DNA of 64,000 nt from Clavelina lepadiformis. Lineage: Eukaryota; Chordata; Ascidiacea; Aplousobranchia; Clavelinidae. How positions within the stretch are numbered: position 1 is the first letter of the stretch; each line of letters begins with the position of its first letter. The notes under the pieces were generated by a model. That model was given only the letters and a program-made list of their open reading frames with translations. It did not search any database and was not told the origin of the DNA. The position numbers and the translations under genes were made by a program. The stretch lies in contig NC_135242.1 in assembly GCF_947623445.1 (NCBI RefSeq), positions 21,390,001 through 21,454,000 on the forward strand, given 5' to 3'. Of the stretch, positions 40,016 to 52,820 are shown piece by piece.

Positions 40016-43000
40016 ATGGAGAGAGGATCCCTTAAAAAGCGTCAAATACGACATGTGAAGACCAGCGGTAGAAATGCAAGAGTTCTTGCAAGAAACAGCC
40101 ATACAATGTTCTTGTTTATTGTGGCTTTTGCCTCAGTGATACTGCTAATGACTTCTCGAATGCTTCGAAACGTAAAACGAACGCCAGTCAAAGTTTACGT
40201 GAGAATACAAGACAAGGACATTCTACTGGTCAACGCTCTGCCAGACGAAATAGTTGAGGATTTGTCAGAAACCCAAACTGGAAATGCCAAGGTAAGATGA
40301 CGAATCGTTTTTTGTATTTGTCATTGCATGTGGTCCAGGTGGCTTTCGCGGACAGATTAAACACGTCTTTTGTTTACTGTAAGTTATTTACGAAACCTTC
40401 AAGACGGAGGCGTTATTTCAGGAAACGCGTTTTTATATGAAGATCAGAATGTTATCATCACCAGAATAAATTCAATATGGCCTAGAAATAATTGCGTTGG
40501 AGCAATGAGGGCTCTTACCATACTTAATTGAATACGGTCTTGGTCTTGTACTATCCGGTGATGATCTTATTCCAGAATTATGATTTTGTTCCGGATTTCC
40601 GCTGTTGATCTTATTTCTTTAATAACGTTGAAATGGGTATTTTCTGCTTATGCCATTTGTTAAACCGTCTAACCCGTTGAAAGTTGTAATATCTATAATA
40701 ATAATCAATACATGAAGCCAATTGATAAACGCTTCTGTGGTAGTAGGCTACTTGTAGTTTAGTAGCTAGATTTGAGGACAAACGCATTCAAAACAAGACA
40801 GACTTATTTCGTCATGTTTAACACAGCCTTTCAGAACGATATATAATCGTTCACATAAAACTAATAACAATACTTAATTAAGCTGTATTAGTTAGGGCTA
40901 AGCTAACTTTTGCTGCTACTGTAGGCATAGCATGATCCCTTGTAGCGTCAACCACATACACACGGTTATATTTATACAGCAACTTACAGTGACCTTACAA
41001 ATTTGCTATACAAAGTCAAAGATATCGTAATCTGTACCGCAATGGTTACTTACATTTTACACAAAGACGAAGATATGTGCCTTCAAACAGATAATATCAG
41101 CGGCTAAGACTTTTTAAAACCTTTTTATTAATGACTGAGTTTATCAGCACCCACGTTTCTATTATACTCACCGAAGCAACAATGTCATGAATTCGAATTA
41201 ATTCAATTACAGCCTGCAGACCTGTGATAAACCTTTCAGTCAGTCACAAATCTGACAGCAAATACAGTAAAAGCACACGAAAAGTTTCTACCGGTTACGC
41301 AAGTTTAATCCTAAACAAAAATCTGATAACAGGATTTCTGTCGAAAAGTTTTTGGCAAGCAACATGCCTCAAGCCACGGTGGTTTTAACACCTTGCCAGG
41401 AACAGCTGGTTTCGATACTCGTCTGTTGATGCGAAACAAAGAACCTAAAAGAGCGTTACTGCTTTGAAATCCTGAATGTTCGCAAATTTTGTAAATATTT
41501 GAGGTCGGGGTTATGGAAACACACTTAGGCTTGTTTTTTTTTCGCCAAAGTTTGGTTAATTTATGTTTACCATGCTATCCAGCTATTTGCTATATGAATC
41601 GTAACAATACGCTCATTGTATTCTAACTTTAGACCTATCTGACATAATATTGAGACTATACGCAGTTTTGCGAATGGGTATAGATTGTGTCGATATAATT
41701 TTGAAACTGTCACGGTACATTCAATAATCGCTTTTTATTCGTTTACAACAGCGCTTTTTGTTGGCATGAGCGAATAATAATGTATTTCTCATTTTCCACA
41801 ATCGCCAAAACTGCTGGTTCTTTTCGTTTTATCGATTTACAGCTCGAGTGTAAAGATTTTATGAAATTAGAGTTTTCGTGAAAATGTTATAGGGGCGCAC
41901 ACCACGACCATAGCATTATTTCTAAACCCTGCGGCCCAGCAATGGAGAGAAACAAAAAGATCAAGATCATTGTTCGATATAATCAGCTCAAACTGATATT
42001 TGAAAGATCACAAGGTTTTCTTGAATCGCATAAGTCCTCCGTCTACGACTATAAAACAATATGAGCAACTTACAAGTTTTGTATCCAACCGCTGTTATAA
42101 GCGATCAAATCGTTGTAGGCTATACTTCCGAAGAACTTTTCTAAACTAATTTGCGGTGACTAAAGTCAAATCTGCGCAAAGAAACCAGCATTTTGTTGTT
42201 TAACTACCATCTAATACACCCCGATAGGTGGATATGACGATTGGATATGATGAGCGCTTTCTCTGTCTCGTCCGCTGAATAAAGACTAACAAATTTGTTT
42301 GTAAACTGCAGAAAAATATGATGATTGCAACGTCACAAATACGACAGAAAAACGTTCTTGCAACGAAGCAGCGTGTCGCAGGACCTGAAACTGACGTATC
42401 GACTGACACTGCATCAGTGTGCAAGGTACCTGCACATTACAGTCATGAAATGTGATGATATTTTAATACGTTTTTTTCTCCTAATATTTGTGTTATAACT
42501 ATTTCCTGGGCTGTCTAAAGATCTTGAACATTAATTGGTGATATACTTAGTGAAAATTTTGTTGTCATTGAACTTTGTTATATTCTTGAAACAACAGAAG
42601 CCTTCCATATTTCTCTTGGCTTTGATATTTTCGGAAGAACCAATGACGTCACTTCGTAATTTAATACGTCAGACTTGGTGTAAACTGAAGACATACTCTC
42701 AAAATCGCCAAGTGACGTGTCTTTTCGTGGTTGGTCAAAGTCCACGCGGTGAAGTACGTAGTTAGATAATTAAATAATTAAATAGTCCAATTGCGTAACT
42801 CATATGAAACCAATTCTTATTTTTTCCGGCTTGCTGGTTCTTCGTTTATTCTTCGATAGCCTTTCTCTAACGAAACCTTGAAAGAGTCGCAACACCATCA
42901 TGACGTATTACTTACATCACTATTGGATGACATCAGAAATTCGACTCGTAAATTACTAACTGGTTTGAAATGGATCAAAAGCAACTGTCCGAACGTCAGG

Positions 43001-44508
43001 TATATGTAAATGATGTATATAGTGTGATAACTACTTTACAAATTAGAGATTAATACCCGCGTTCGTTTCATGCAACAGATACGTTTTACGGACGGAAGAT
43101 GACGTAATAATCAACATGCATCAATTGGTTGAGAATACATTACCTGGACTGCCGTCAGAGAAATTCGTTGTACGTATTTGTGCATATCACTGTCTAATTA
43201 ATCACTTAAAGGATTACTTACAAAGGGACCGTTTTACTAAGGGGCCAGCAGGTTCCCATGCTGAATCTTTCTTAACTTATCAAAACGTAAAATGATAAAA
43301 TCATGGCATTAGAGAATAGAATATGCGATAAATAGCAAACGATAGTATGATTATGCTTGGCAAAATGCCATTTAAGAATATACTTTTTTTAGTTTCCGGG
43401 TTGCGACGAGATTGCGTCTTCGTGTAAAAAATATGCGCGGTTTCAAAGAACACTGTTGATATTGTAAATAGAATAAAAAATTAATGTTGATAATGTATAT
43501 CCACCTGGTTGAGATTACCCCGACATTGGGGCTAAGATAGGGATACCTCATGCGTACATAGTAATATCTCGCATGACGCTGTGATTTGAAATTTACTTTC
43601 TTTTGAAATATTGTGCATGATTTTTTTCAGAACATGGCAATAATGCATCTATCTGTCTTTAGAGGGCTGGTAACAGCGCACCAGAAATGATGACGCATAA
43701 TTACAGTAGAACCTCAGTTAACGACCAACCCATTATCACGACCACTTAACCGCGATACGGAACCTACTGTTTTATTGCAATGTGTAGCATTTTATTTCAC
43801 TAACGCGACCACTCCTCTAAAACGACCATTTGAAAACGTTCCTGTGTATAGTAGACTGGGACTAACCGGGGTTTCACTTACATAGGCTATTGCATTGTTT
43901 CGTGTCAGGTCTCTTTGTTTATTGTAATAGCATCACTTTCCTACGATTGTTACGTGTTGATGACATAGCAATTGCACATCTTCGTCACAAACCGCTATGA
44001 GCGAAGTTGAGTTTTTAACATGATTATTTCCAAGGGTGGATTGGTTACTATTGACAGGCCTGTTCGAGTTCCTTACAGTCAATACTATGTGTCAGTCAAG
44101 GAATATCCTTTCCCACAATTCCCACCAAAATGCGACAGCCGAGCCTATTTAATCTCTGGTAAGATATTAGTAACAGGTTAGTACGTTGTTAATAACCATT
44201 TTTCTTAAAACGGTGATAATTAAATGCAAATTTTGTATCCGCTAGGTGACGTTGTTCAAGACATTGTGAAATCTTCAAAAACCTCAGGAATTATTGCGTT
44301 GGATGACGTATACATGGCCATTTCGTCACGCAAGCTGGGTATCTCCCCGCAGAACATAAACAAGTTTATTTACGTCAGATCACTAAGGACTTTGCCATAT
44401 GCTAAAGACATCGTATGCAATCATACGGTCGTCCACGTACACATAGACACTTTTAAACATGTCAGAAAGGTTTGGGAAGCCATGCGGAACGAGTGCGTTG
44501 GCACGTAG
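40016..44508 (+). CDS. Family 31 glycosyltransferase, beta-1,3-galactosyltransferase-like
   Basis: Type II Golgi membrane enzyme that transfers a sugar, probably galactose or N-acetylglucosamine, in beta-1,3 linkage. Seven exons, 387 aa: 40016-40291, 42312-42425, 42598-42753, 42860-42999, 43079-43169, 44035-44158, 44246-44508. A short basic N-tail and signal anchor (MFLFIVAFASVILLMTS) precede a low-complexity stem. Catalytic domain landmarks: FLLALIFSEEP, RNLIRQTWC (usual RxxIRxTW), VTCLFVVGQS, LLTSLLDDIRNSTRKLLTGL, KWIKSNCPNV, then RYVLRTEDDVIIN (the DxD metal site, here Glu-Asp-Asp), YYVSVKEYPFPQFPPKCD and ALDDVYMAISSRKLGI (usual EDVYVG). The donor at 44159 (GTAAGA) gives the family-like junction LISGDVV; a later donor at 44177 would add six residues. 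An upstream in-frame ATG at 39926 is possible. Confidence 0.9.
40292..42311. other. Long first intron of the galactosyltransferase gene
   Basis: 2 kb of intron between the signal-anchor exon and the stem exon. No exon, repeat with clear ends or RNA gene was recognised. Confidence 0.5.
43704..43878. mobile_element. Pogo/Tigger-like MITE (~175 bp)
   Basis: Left end CAGTAGAACCTCAGTTAACG; the right end read inverted is AGTGAAACCCCGGTTAGTCC, an imperfect match. TA dinucleotides flank both sides (43702-43703 and 43879-43880), as expected for Tc1/mariner/pogo elements. CAGT-GAACCTC-GTTAA termini are typical of Tigger. It lies in the galactosyltransferase intron between 43169 and 44035. Confidence 0.65.
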
Positions 44509-44976
44509 CGACAGAGTTTCCACGGAAATCAGCTTTTATTTATTATTATTTTTGATAAATAAATTATTCATAAAGGTGTACCGACATCTCTTTGACTGAT
44601 AAATGATGTCAGTTGGTAGAGATACCATAAGGTCAGGTACATTAGGTTCTTGGAGAAAAGCAAATAGGAAAGATTTTGTGAGCTTTATTCTGAAATTAAC
44701 TTGGACAGTAGGAAAATGTTTATGAAAAATGCTAGAAAATATCATCTGGTATTTGCTTTGTATATCATCATGTATATGTATAGGCTAGCTTAAAATATCA
44801 TCTAGTAGTATGTGATCGAAAATCAGTTGTATTACAATTAACTGATACTAAAGGGTAAATTGCCGCGAAAAAGGCTTATAGCTGAAGGTAGCTTGATGCA
44901 GGAAAAAAGTGTAATGTTCAAAAAATTTCGTTTTTTCCAGCCTTATGCTTTTATCCAGTTCTCTTTTTTATTAATC
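44509..44976. other. Short spacer, galactosyltransferase to coiled-coil gene
   Basis: 468 bp between two plus-strand genes. AATAAA-like words occur just after the stop (around 44557). The spacing is longer than usual for a polycistronic tunicate operon, so independent promoters are likelier. Confidence 0.45.
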
Positions 44977-47900
44977 ATGTCGTTATTTGAGTCATCACTA
45001 TCGCTAAAATCAACAAAGGACGCGCAACAATTACATGTAAGTGACGTCACAATGCCCGTTTATAACATTTAGCGTTCTATAACTTTTTAGTTGTGCTTAC
45101 TTCTCCCAGGTTGACGAAAGAACCAAACTCATTTCCCTGATTCGTGCTTGGAGATCAAAACACGATAAAGTCCTAGCGACAGCACAACGTCATCGTGACG
45201 TCATCGATACTTTGAGAAATGACGTTGAAAGATTAAAAGAAGAAAAAGAAATGTAAAATGTTTGCCAACACAAAAAGCGTAATAATATTTCGCTTAAATA
45301 AGCGCCAACCAAAACAAGATTTTACTTAAGTTTAAACACTAACCGTGACCGTAGTTCTGTAGTATAGTGTTTGAATACTTACTAGAAAATGTTGTTATCA
45401 CTATAGCCTGAACTCATTCCTATTCAATTAAGAAAATCACTCTTAACATGGTAAGCGTTTAGTTCCGAGTTAATACGTTCTGATAATCTTTAGAGTGACC
45501 AACAACCTAAGAACCACATTGGAAAAAGAGAGAGTGAAAAATAAACGCACGGTCGAGGAACTGACGATCAAGGCGGAAACGGCTCGAAATGAACCAGAAA
45601 TCCAAGCGAGGAATTTGCGAGAAAAACTGAATCGTCTGCAAGATGAAACGCAACCGATAATTAACTTGTATAAGGTATTTTTACAATGTTACAAATTCAC
45701 ACAACAACTAAGATTTTACATTTTTAAAACATTAGCCTGCAAACAAAATCGAAAGAAATGGTTAAGCGAACATGACATAAGGGCATAAAGCCAAAGCAGG
45801 GAAAACAGATGACAGACCGATACGAATGAAGCATGACTTTCACAAAAACTTTAATTCTTTTATAATGGTTCACAGAAACGAGACGAACGCATGCAAACAC
45901 AAATTGCAGAAATGAATGACGTCATCGCAGATTTAACATCACAAAGGGATCATTTGGAAAGAAAACTTGAAAATCTGAAAGCAGAAAATGAAGCAGAATC
46001 ACAAAGAGTTGCAGCAGAAAGAGAAGAATTTAGGTTGAAGTATGTATCACTTTTCAATGAAAGTACACCGCATGCGTATATATGTTCAATTTTTAGGGAA
46101 GTTGCTGATGTTCTTCGTCGTTATTCGCTCTACATATTATTACTATATTTGATATTCCGGTTTGCGTTTTACTATTGCAGTATTATGTATATAGGCCGTT
46201 ATTGTGTGCGTTATCATTGGTTTCTTTGTTGGTTATTGAACGATAACTTATACATGTAATTTCTGTTTCCATGTTTTGCTGTTTGGTGATTATGTTTTAA
46301 GCATTTGTTTGTTGTACATTCTCCATTTGTAGATATCAGACTAATTTGGATGAAATTCGAAAACATTGTGCAATCCGACTTGTTCAAATGCGCCACCAAT
46401 TGGAAACGACTACAAGTGACGAGCAGAAACATTTTACACAAGAGTTCGCCAAGCAGCATGAGGGCATGGAACTGCAAAATACACAAAAAGTAAATTTCTT
46501 CAACTTCTCTATGCTCTAGCTCTCACGTGAACTTTAGACTAAGCTTGGTTATAAATTCAAACGCTATTATTATTATTATCTTAGTTTGGAAATAAATGCT
46601 TGTTGGATGTTTGTACATGCATCCTGTACTTTACAGCTTTATACAGCAAAATATAGAAGGGTTAATAGAGGGATTAGTTTTACTTGCAATATCACTGCCG
46701 AATTTAGACATGGTTAACTTCAAAAATGAATGAAATCTTATCCATTGTTGAGAGAGAATCATGAGTAGAAATTGATGCAAAGCCAAAATGTATTCTGAAA
46801 GTTGTATCAAGTATCTGCAAAGTCGACACTTGCTATATATGATACAAATTTAACATGATGGAAATACACGATATGAAAAGTTGAAGACAAATTGATTACA
46901 ATGATGACAGTATGATCTTATCACTGCCAGGTGATGTGAGTTGTAAATCTTTTTTCCGATATATCCCAGTTGGAAGAGCAACGGATCCGGTTGGAAGAAG
47001 AGCACAGAAGGAAGATAGAGGAATTAAAGGAAGAGCACAGTCTGGCTCGCCACAACTTGGGAATTGCCCACGCAGCTGAACTTAAAGATCTGAAGAAGAA
47101 GACTGAACTTGCGAATACCAGGTGAGAAACACTGTATACAAGCTCTGCTTAACCTCACCGCTGTGCATAGACAACACATACCGGTAGCCTAGAAACAAAT
47201 CTCACAGTCGATTTTGTTTAATTTACAACTGGTTAGACGTTTTTTGGAGCTATATACTGCTATATTCATGGCAATATGAAGTGTTAATCGACCGAAATGC
47301 CGGCTAACGTTTTATTTACAATACCTTTGGTATGTGATAGCGTTTATTACGATATACGATTTATATTATAAGTTCTGTAGAAAGTGTTTCATGGTGTGAC
47401 TTCTCTATGACATATGATGGTGATGAAAATCAATGTATGTTTTGTTTTATGACGTATAGATTACGGCAAAAACAAAGCGAAAGCAAGAATCTTGAACGGC
47501 TTGTTGAAGAATCGACCAATAAGCTCAAGTACATTCGCACTGAACTTGAACAGTAAGTGACGTCATATTCACTTAATGCAGTGAACTCTCACCAATATAA
47601 TTAATGTTATTCCCAAGGTATAAACGCCACAGCCTCAATGTATGTGCGGTCTTATGCCTCACTAGAGAGTTGAAACAGTTTATATAGAAAAGAAAGCGGA
47701 ATCGGATTGTTTACGAAATACGATTGAACTCTTGATTAAAGTTTAAGTTTATACACCGTTCATACTTATATACTGTACCGTGTTATATTGTTACATTATT
47801 ATAATTTAAACGTTTGTATTCCTTGAAAAAAGTTGTATGATTTGCTTTGAAATACGTTATCATTTCAATTCTCATAGTTTTTTATACATGGAAAGCCGTA

Positions 47901-49035
47901 TACATGGAAATGCAGTAACATGAAAATAATGTATATTTCCTTGCAGCGATTATGTGGGAGAGGTTATTCCCCATTATATGACTGCCACTACAAAAACAAC
48001 GAAAGACTCGCCAGTGAAAATGAAAACGCTTTTGGAAGAACTCTCAAAGCGCATGCGCGACCTCAGAGAAGCGAAGAGGGAGCTCGAACAGCAGGATAGT
48101 GGCAGGTTGCGAATTTACGACGCCACGGAACAGGAGAGATTTTTAAAGTAAGTTGATTTAGGTCAGCGTATGTCATATACTGATCAGCAGAAAGATTCAT
48201 TTGATAACTGTTATACGCAACATATTAGTACAGAATAATAAAAGTACAGAAAAATAACGTTATGAAGCATCAACGCGGGGCGAGCTATGAAGAATATTGA
48301 CAGGGCGTACGAGCGAAAATCCTCTATTAACAACAAAAAAGAGACTTCCAAATTAAATCGATGTGAAGTAACACGTTAACTATGCGGTGCCATGATTACG
48401 TTTTAAATCATTCTCCCTTTATGTCCTTTATTAAAATATTTTTAGGGAGCAAGTGCCCCCAACGTCAGATTCCTCATTTTCATTTCTTGTAATGAATCAA
48501 GTAACCGACGAGAATTTTACCATAAACGGTCAAGAAATCTATATAACTGACCACGAATTATTTTAAAAAGGTATCAACTGCGCGTTATCAAGTGTTTATA
48601 CTGACTACTGAAGCAAAATTCCTATTTGTTTAATCTCTTTATCTCGTTTACAGGATGGAAGTCGAATTCGTTACGAAGGTTCGCGAAATCGAGCATCTGA
48701 AAAAGGTCATTCGCCATAAACAGCTTGAAAAAACGTATTCCGGTAAACGTCACCATGGAAACGGAGGTTCATCCTTCGGAAAACAATTTAACACGTTCCT
48801 GAAGAAATCGACTAGACCGACGACGTCACCAGAAAAAATGAAACGACCCGAAGTGACCCGCAACGACGACACTCCGAAGAAAAATCCTAAAAGATCGAAG
48901 CGAAAGGTTTACGTCATGCGTGAAAGTGGACGAAGCCAGTGGCTTTTAAGCAGACAAAACAGCACCATCCAGTTCCATCCAACTGTAAACGCGAGGCAGG
49001 CATGGCTGGACCACGAAATAAAAGGAAGGTATTAA
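44977..49035 (+). CDS. Coiled-coil protein, unidentified (~510 aa)
   Basis: Not recognised to family level. Nine exons with consistent phases: 44977-45036, 45110-45252, 45494-45674, 45876-46039, 46333-46489, 46970-47121, 47460-47552, 47947-48147, 48654-49035. After a Ser-rich start (MSLFESSLSLKSTKD) the protein is nearly continuous Glu/Lys/Gln/Arg heptad-type coiled coil to about residue 400, for example IAEMNDVIADLTSQRDHLER and RIRLEEEHRRKIEELKEEHS. A last predicted helix (EIEHLKKVIRHKQ) is followed by a basic Ser/Thr/Pro tail with KKNPKRSKRK, a possible nuclear or microtubule-binding signal. Composition resembles centrosomal/ciliary coiled-coil proteins, but that is only a compositional resemblance. 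The C-terminus has a competing reading (see findings). The first ATG could extend upstream only through a frame with no support. Confidence 0.78.
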
Positions 49036-50233
49036 CCGATGAAAGCACCCGGATTTGCGGGGTAATCAATTGTTCAAGTGCAAAACAGGATGTGACGTTG
49101 ACGGTAGCGACGGGAGACAAGCACGTGACTCGGAGGGGGTTCAAAACAACCACGATTGTGTCGAAGTTTGGACATATTTTTACGACTGGGGGCTGTTAAG
49201 CCATATAACTCTCAGTTGATGGCTTTTTCGAAGTTACTGCTCAGCAAATATTTGTATTTCGTTGATGCTACTATACCTTGGAAAACATTATGTTTTGTTT
49301 GAACATAAAAAATAGGATGACAAAACAACGCTACATTTATTGCCACTGAAATTGACCATCAAGACGATCTTCATATTTCGAAATACGTGTTGCTCGCAAA
49401 AATATCATTGCACATAGGACTGTTGAAGAAATTCAGCAATTATTGCAATACACGATTTGAGATTTTCGGATAAAATTTATAGGCTAAGCAATATTGACTT
49501 TAATAATACAATACAAAGCTTTCAGCATTTTTACTATTGTCTAAAACAAGTTGTTCAACTTATTGAACATTGAACAAAAGTGTTCAACAATTTATCAAAA
49601 ACGAGAAAAAACAAAACGTGCCGTTTTGGTAAGCAACGATTGCTTGAAAGATTAAAAAATTTTGAAAGTACTATGTCCATAGTTTCATCACATGCAGTTA
49701 CACTGAGCGCGCAGATATTGTATTTACAAACATTCAGCTGTGTTGAAGGATAACGCCTACTTGTAGGGCTAATGCAGAAAAACGGTATAGGCCTAAAATG
49801 AAAAAAGCACTAAGCATTGCAATCATGGACAATTCTGAAAGCTACAAATATTTAAACCTGAGATTCTATGCTGTGTATATGCTATATAAGCACTCGGGGA
49901 CCTAGTTTGCCAGAAACGTTTTGAGGGGACAATCTTGGTGTGATATGCATTGGTAGTTACAGAATACAGTTGCAATTGTGATAAACTATAATAATTATCA
50001 TAGTTTATCAATTTAATAATTATAATTGTTCAAACGTTGGGGGATATGTACCCTCGTCCCCTCTGAAGTCCCTGTGTATACTGTACAGTTACAACATCTA
50101 TCATATATATATCTTGTCTATAGTTATAACATCAGCTACAATTATTTAAACCTGATCTATGCTGTGTATATGTACACTGTACAGTTAACATCGATGTGTA
50201 CGGTCGTTTTCAGCGGCATATGAGGACTCTTGT
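49036..50233. other. Convergent spacer with small repeats
   Basis: 1.2 kb between the coiled-coil gene stop (plus) and the rhodanese stop (minus). It contains a hairpin with 10-nt arms (49980-49989 and 50000-50009) and a ~40-nt direct repeat (49841-49881 and 50135-50172). Confidence 0.5.
49841..50172. repeat. Direct repeat pair (~40 nt) around a hairpin
   Basis: Copies at 49841-49881 and 50135-50172 share GCTACAA, TTTAAACCTGA and TCTATGCTGTGTATATG with small indels. Between them, GATAAACTAT and its inverted copy ATAGTTTATC flank a 10-nt loop. No target duplication is visible, so the element type is unknown. Confidence 0.55.
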
Positions 50234-52820
50234 TCATTCTGCTGTAGGTACAGACACGGTTCGATGCGGATAAACTTTCACCCAACCGTTTGTGCCTTCG
50301 TCGTAATGGCGGACACTGGAATTATAATGACGTATTCAGAGGTTGAGTAATTGCAGGAAGTATTTTGGCGGTAAAGTGCGCCTACTTCATCAACTTACAT
50401 CTCAAGGTCAAAGGATATAGTTATCGGGTAAAGTTACTGAACAACAGTCTATGTCCAGTGACTTAATTACAGTCGCAAAATTGCCTGCTTGTAATTGGTG
50501 TTTAAATTCTACTCCAATGAAAGTAAAGAGAATATATCAACGGAACAAACCCCTGTTGTTTGTGTGACTTACTTGCTGTAGTTGTGCGCTCTGGCGATTT
50601 CAATGGCAATTTTGCTCCGACGACCAGACCTGCAAATCAATACCATCTGGTCGGTAAATTTTGGTTTGGGAATGTGGTATCTTGACATGAAAGCTTCTTC
50701 GTCCATTCTTAACGTCACCTCTGCAAAATATAACGCTCCACCAATGTAGGCTACTGTAGTTCATGTTTCTATGAAACTTGGAATATACTCAACCGTGCCA
50801 TAATTTAAGAAACAAACAGCTGAGTTACTAGAACCTCCAATCCAAATTTCTCATAACAATCAGTGTATACTTGCACATTGTACAACCCACCTTTAGACAT
50901 GAAAGTTACCTAAATCTTTCGCAACATCAGCTGAAACACTTCTGCTTAGCGTGTCGAGGTGATAATGATATACAATTACGAATGATGTATGCATACTTAA
51001 TTAGTCATTGTTACGAAATACAAGCTATTTTCTTCTCACCAAACTGCTTGACCGGTATATTAACAAACTTCTTCGCGTCCACCCTAACGACCTTGACCTC
51101 GTCATGCTCTCTGACGTCAATAATCGGAAGGTCACCGGAGTTCACAATGTCACTGAATTCATCAAGTGGAATGTTGCAAGATTCTCTGAGTTTAAAAATA
51201 TCACGCAAATTAAAAAAAAATTCAGTAAACAATACGTAAACATAATTTACTTAAGTCAGAAGTATGTAATTTAAGTCGAGAGGAAAATTACGATATTTAC
51301 TATTGTTACTTCACTAACGTTTAGTAAGAGTATAAGCATTCAAGAGCGTGAGCAAATAAGCAACTACACGTTCCAGTAGAAGTTATATTTTCAAATTCGG
51401 CATTTTACAAAATCTGTAACTTTGCCGTTAATCCAATCCAAGTCCTGTACAAATATCAACATTACAACGGCCGGAAAAATATTGCCATCGGTTTAAAATG
51501 GTGGAGAAAAGATTCGCGGCCAATTATCTCGACAATCTTTAATAAAGCATCGGCCGAGTGCTGTAAATTTTGATATTAACAGCAAGGAATCGATGGGATA
51601 ACTTTTGATTATGAAATAGCCTTTTTTCAGCAACACGCTATCGTTGCTGGTTCCAGTGGTTCGAAAACAATGCGAATTAATATCATGATATCTTGAAAAT
51701 ATTATTTTAACACAGTAGTTTTTTTCACGTTACAGCTTCCTTAGTATTCCCAAACGTTTTCAAATCCTTACCTATATAAATTTACTCCAAGTGCACCACG
51801 TAATATTGAATAGATTGTGATATCATAATCAAATGCGGAATTTACACGGGAGCAAAACTTCAAAAAACAAAAACGCGCCAAAAACCCTCACGAAAATAGA
51901 AATTTCTTTACTGAACAAATAAAACAAGCCTTTAGCCCATCTGAGGACGTAATCACAGCTTGACTAAGAGCCTTAGCTGGTAAATAACATTTTATTAGTA
52001 ATGTGATATGGGCGCAAAAACTATACATCCGAAATCCTTCCCTGTTTTATTAGTTTAAAACTTACAAATAGATTTTGAAATGTCGTGTATGAATGCTGTT
52101 TAATGGAAATCGTGAAAGCAATTATCCGAATGTTGATCAAAATCGTCGTCAAAGTTTAATCAAACAGGAACAACAAATACTTTGTCACCACAAACATTAT
52201 TTCTTCCATTGTATCCTGGCCCACCACAACCTATTCATGCGTCAAACACGAAACAAAAGCAAGGTAAGGTTAGAAGAGAATCGATTCTAGTGTTTTGCTT
52301 TATGACGTCATTGAGGAAACAACACAAGTACTTGAGGACAATATCGTATTTATGACGTTTAAACGCGCAATAAAGAGTTGAAAAGAAGTACAAGGTGTCA
52401 AAAAGCACAACTCAGTAATTGGCGGCCTACATGACAACCTAATCGGCCGTAACAGGTGGTAAATGGTGGCAAAAATATAGCCTGATGGATTAGCGCTGCA
52501 CTCAACTGCAGCCAATAAAACAAGAGCTACAGAAGTTTGTTATGCGAGTATGATAATATGTTATACGTTTAAGTTCAGGCTAGCCTATCGTTGATAATTG
52601 CAGTTGAAAAAATACAACTGCATTGTCATGCTTCAGTACCTCTTTGGGATTATGTATCTTGGTAAACAGTGGCTCTTCAGCTAAGCCACGGTACGAAAAA
52701 GATTCAGTCAACGGTATAGTTATTGTATTGATATAATGAATCACTGAGTGACATTGTAACGCAGCAATTTTAATTAACTTACGCGCGAGCTTCTAGACTG
52801 CTGGCAATTGCAGAGTTCAT
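50234..52820 (-). CDS. Single-domain rhodanese (thiosulfate sulfurtransferase-like, TSTD1/TSTD3-like)
   Basis: Small sulfurtransferase that carries sulfane sulfur as a cysteine persulfide. Four exons, 137 aa: 52783-52820, 51040-51185, 50573-50720, 50234-50315, with consistent phases. Landmarks: IPLDEFSDIVNSGDLPIIDV followed by REHDEV (rhodanese opening), a hydrophobic FVNIPV strand, RYHIPKPKFTDQMVLICRSG with the catalytic Cys in the CRSGRRS loop, AIEIARAHNY helix, and NVRHYDEGTNGW at the end. The six-residue active loop with Cys first and basic residues is that of thiosulfate-type rhodaneses. No clear targeting peptide: the first 12 residues (MNSAIASSLEAR) are only weakly mitochondrial-like. 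The first exon is 38 nt and sits 1.6 kb upstream, so the start is the least certain part. Confidence 0.85.

Noticed and set aside
48439..48570. Possible extra exon of the coiled-coil gene after a TTTTTAG acceptor
   Set aside because: Exons 8 and 9 already join in phase, and this segment has a stop soon after and no coiled-coil character.
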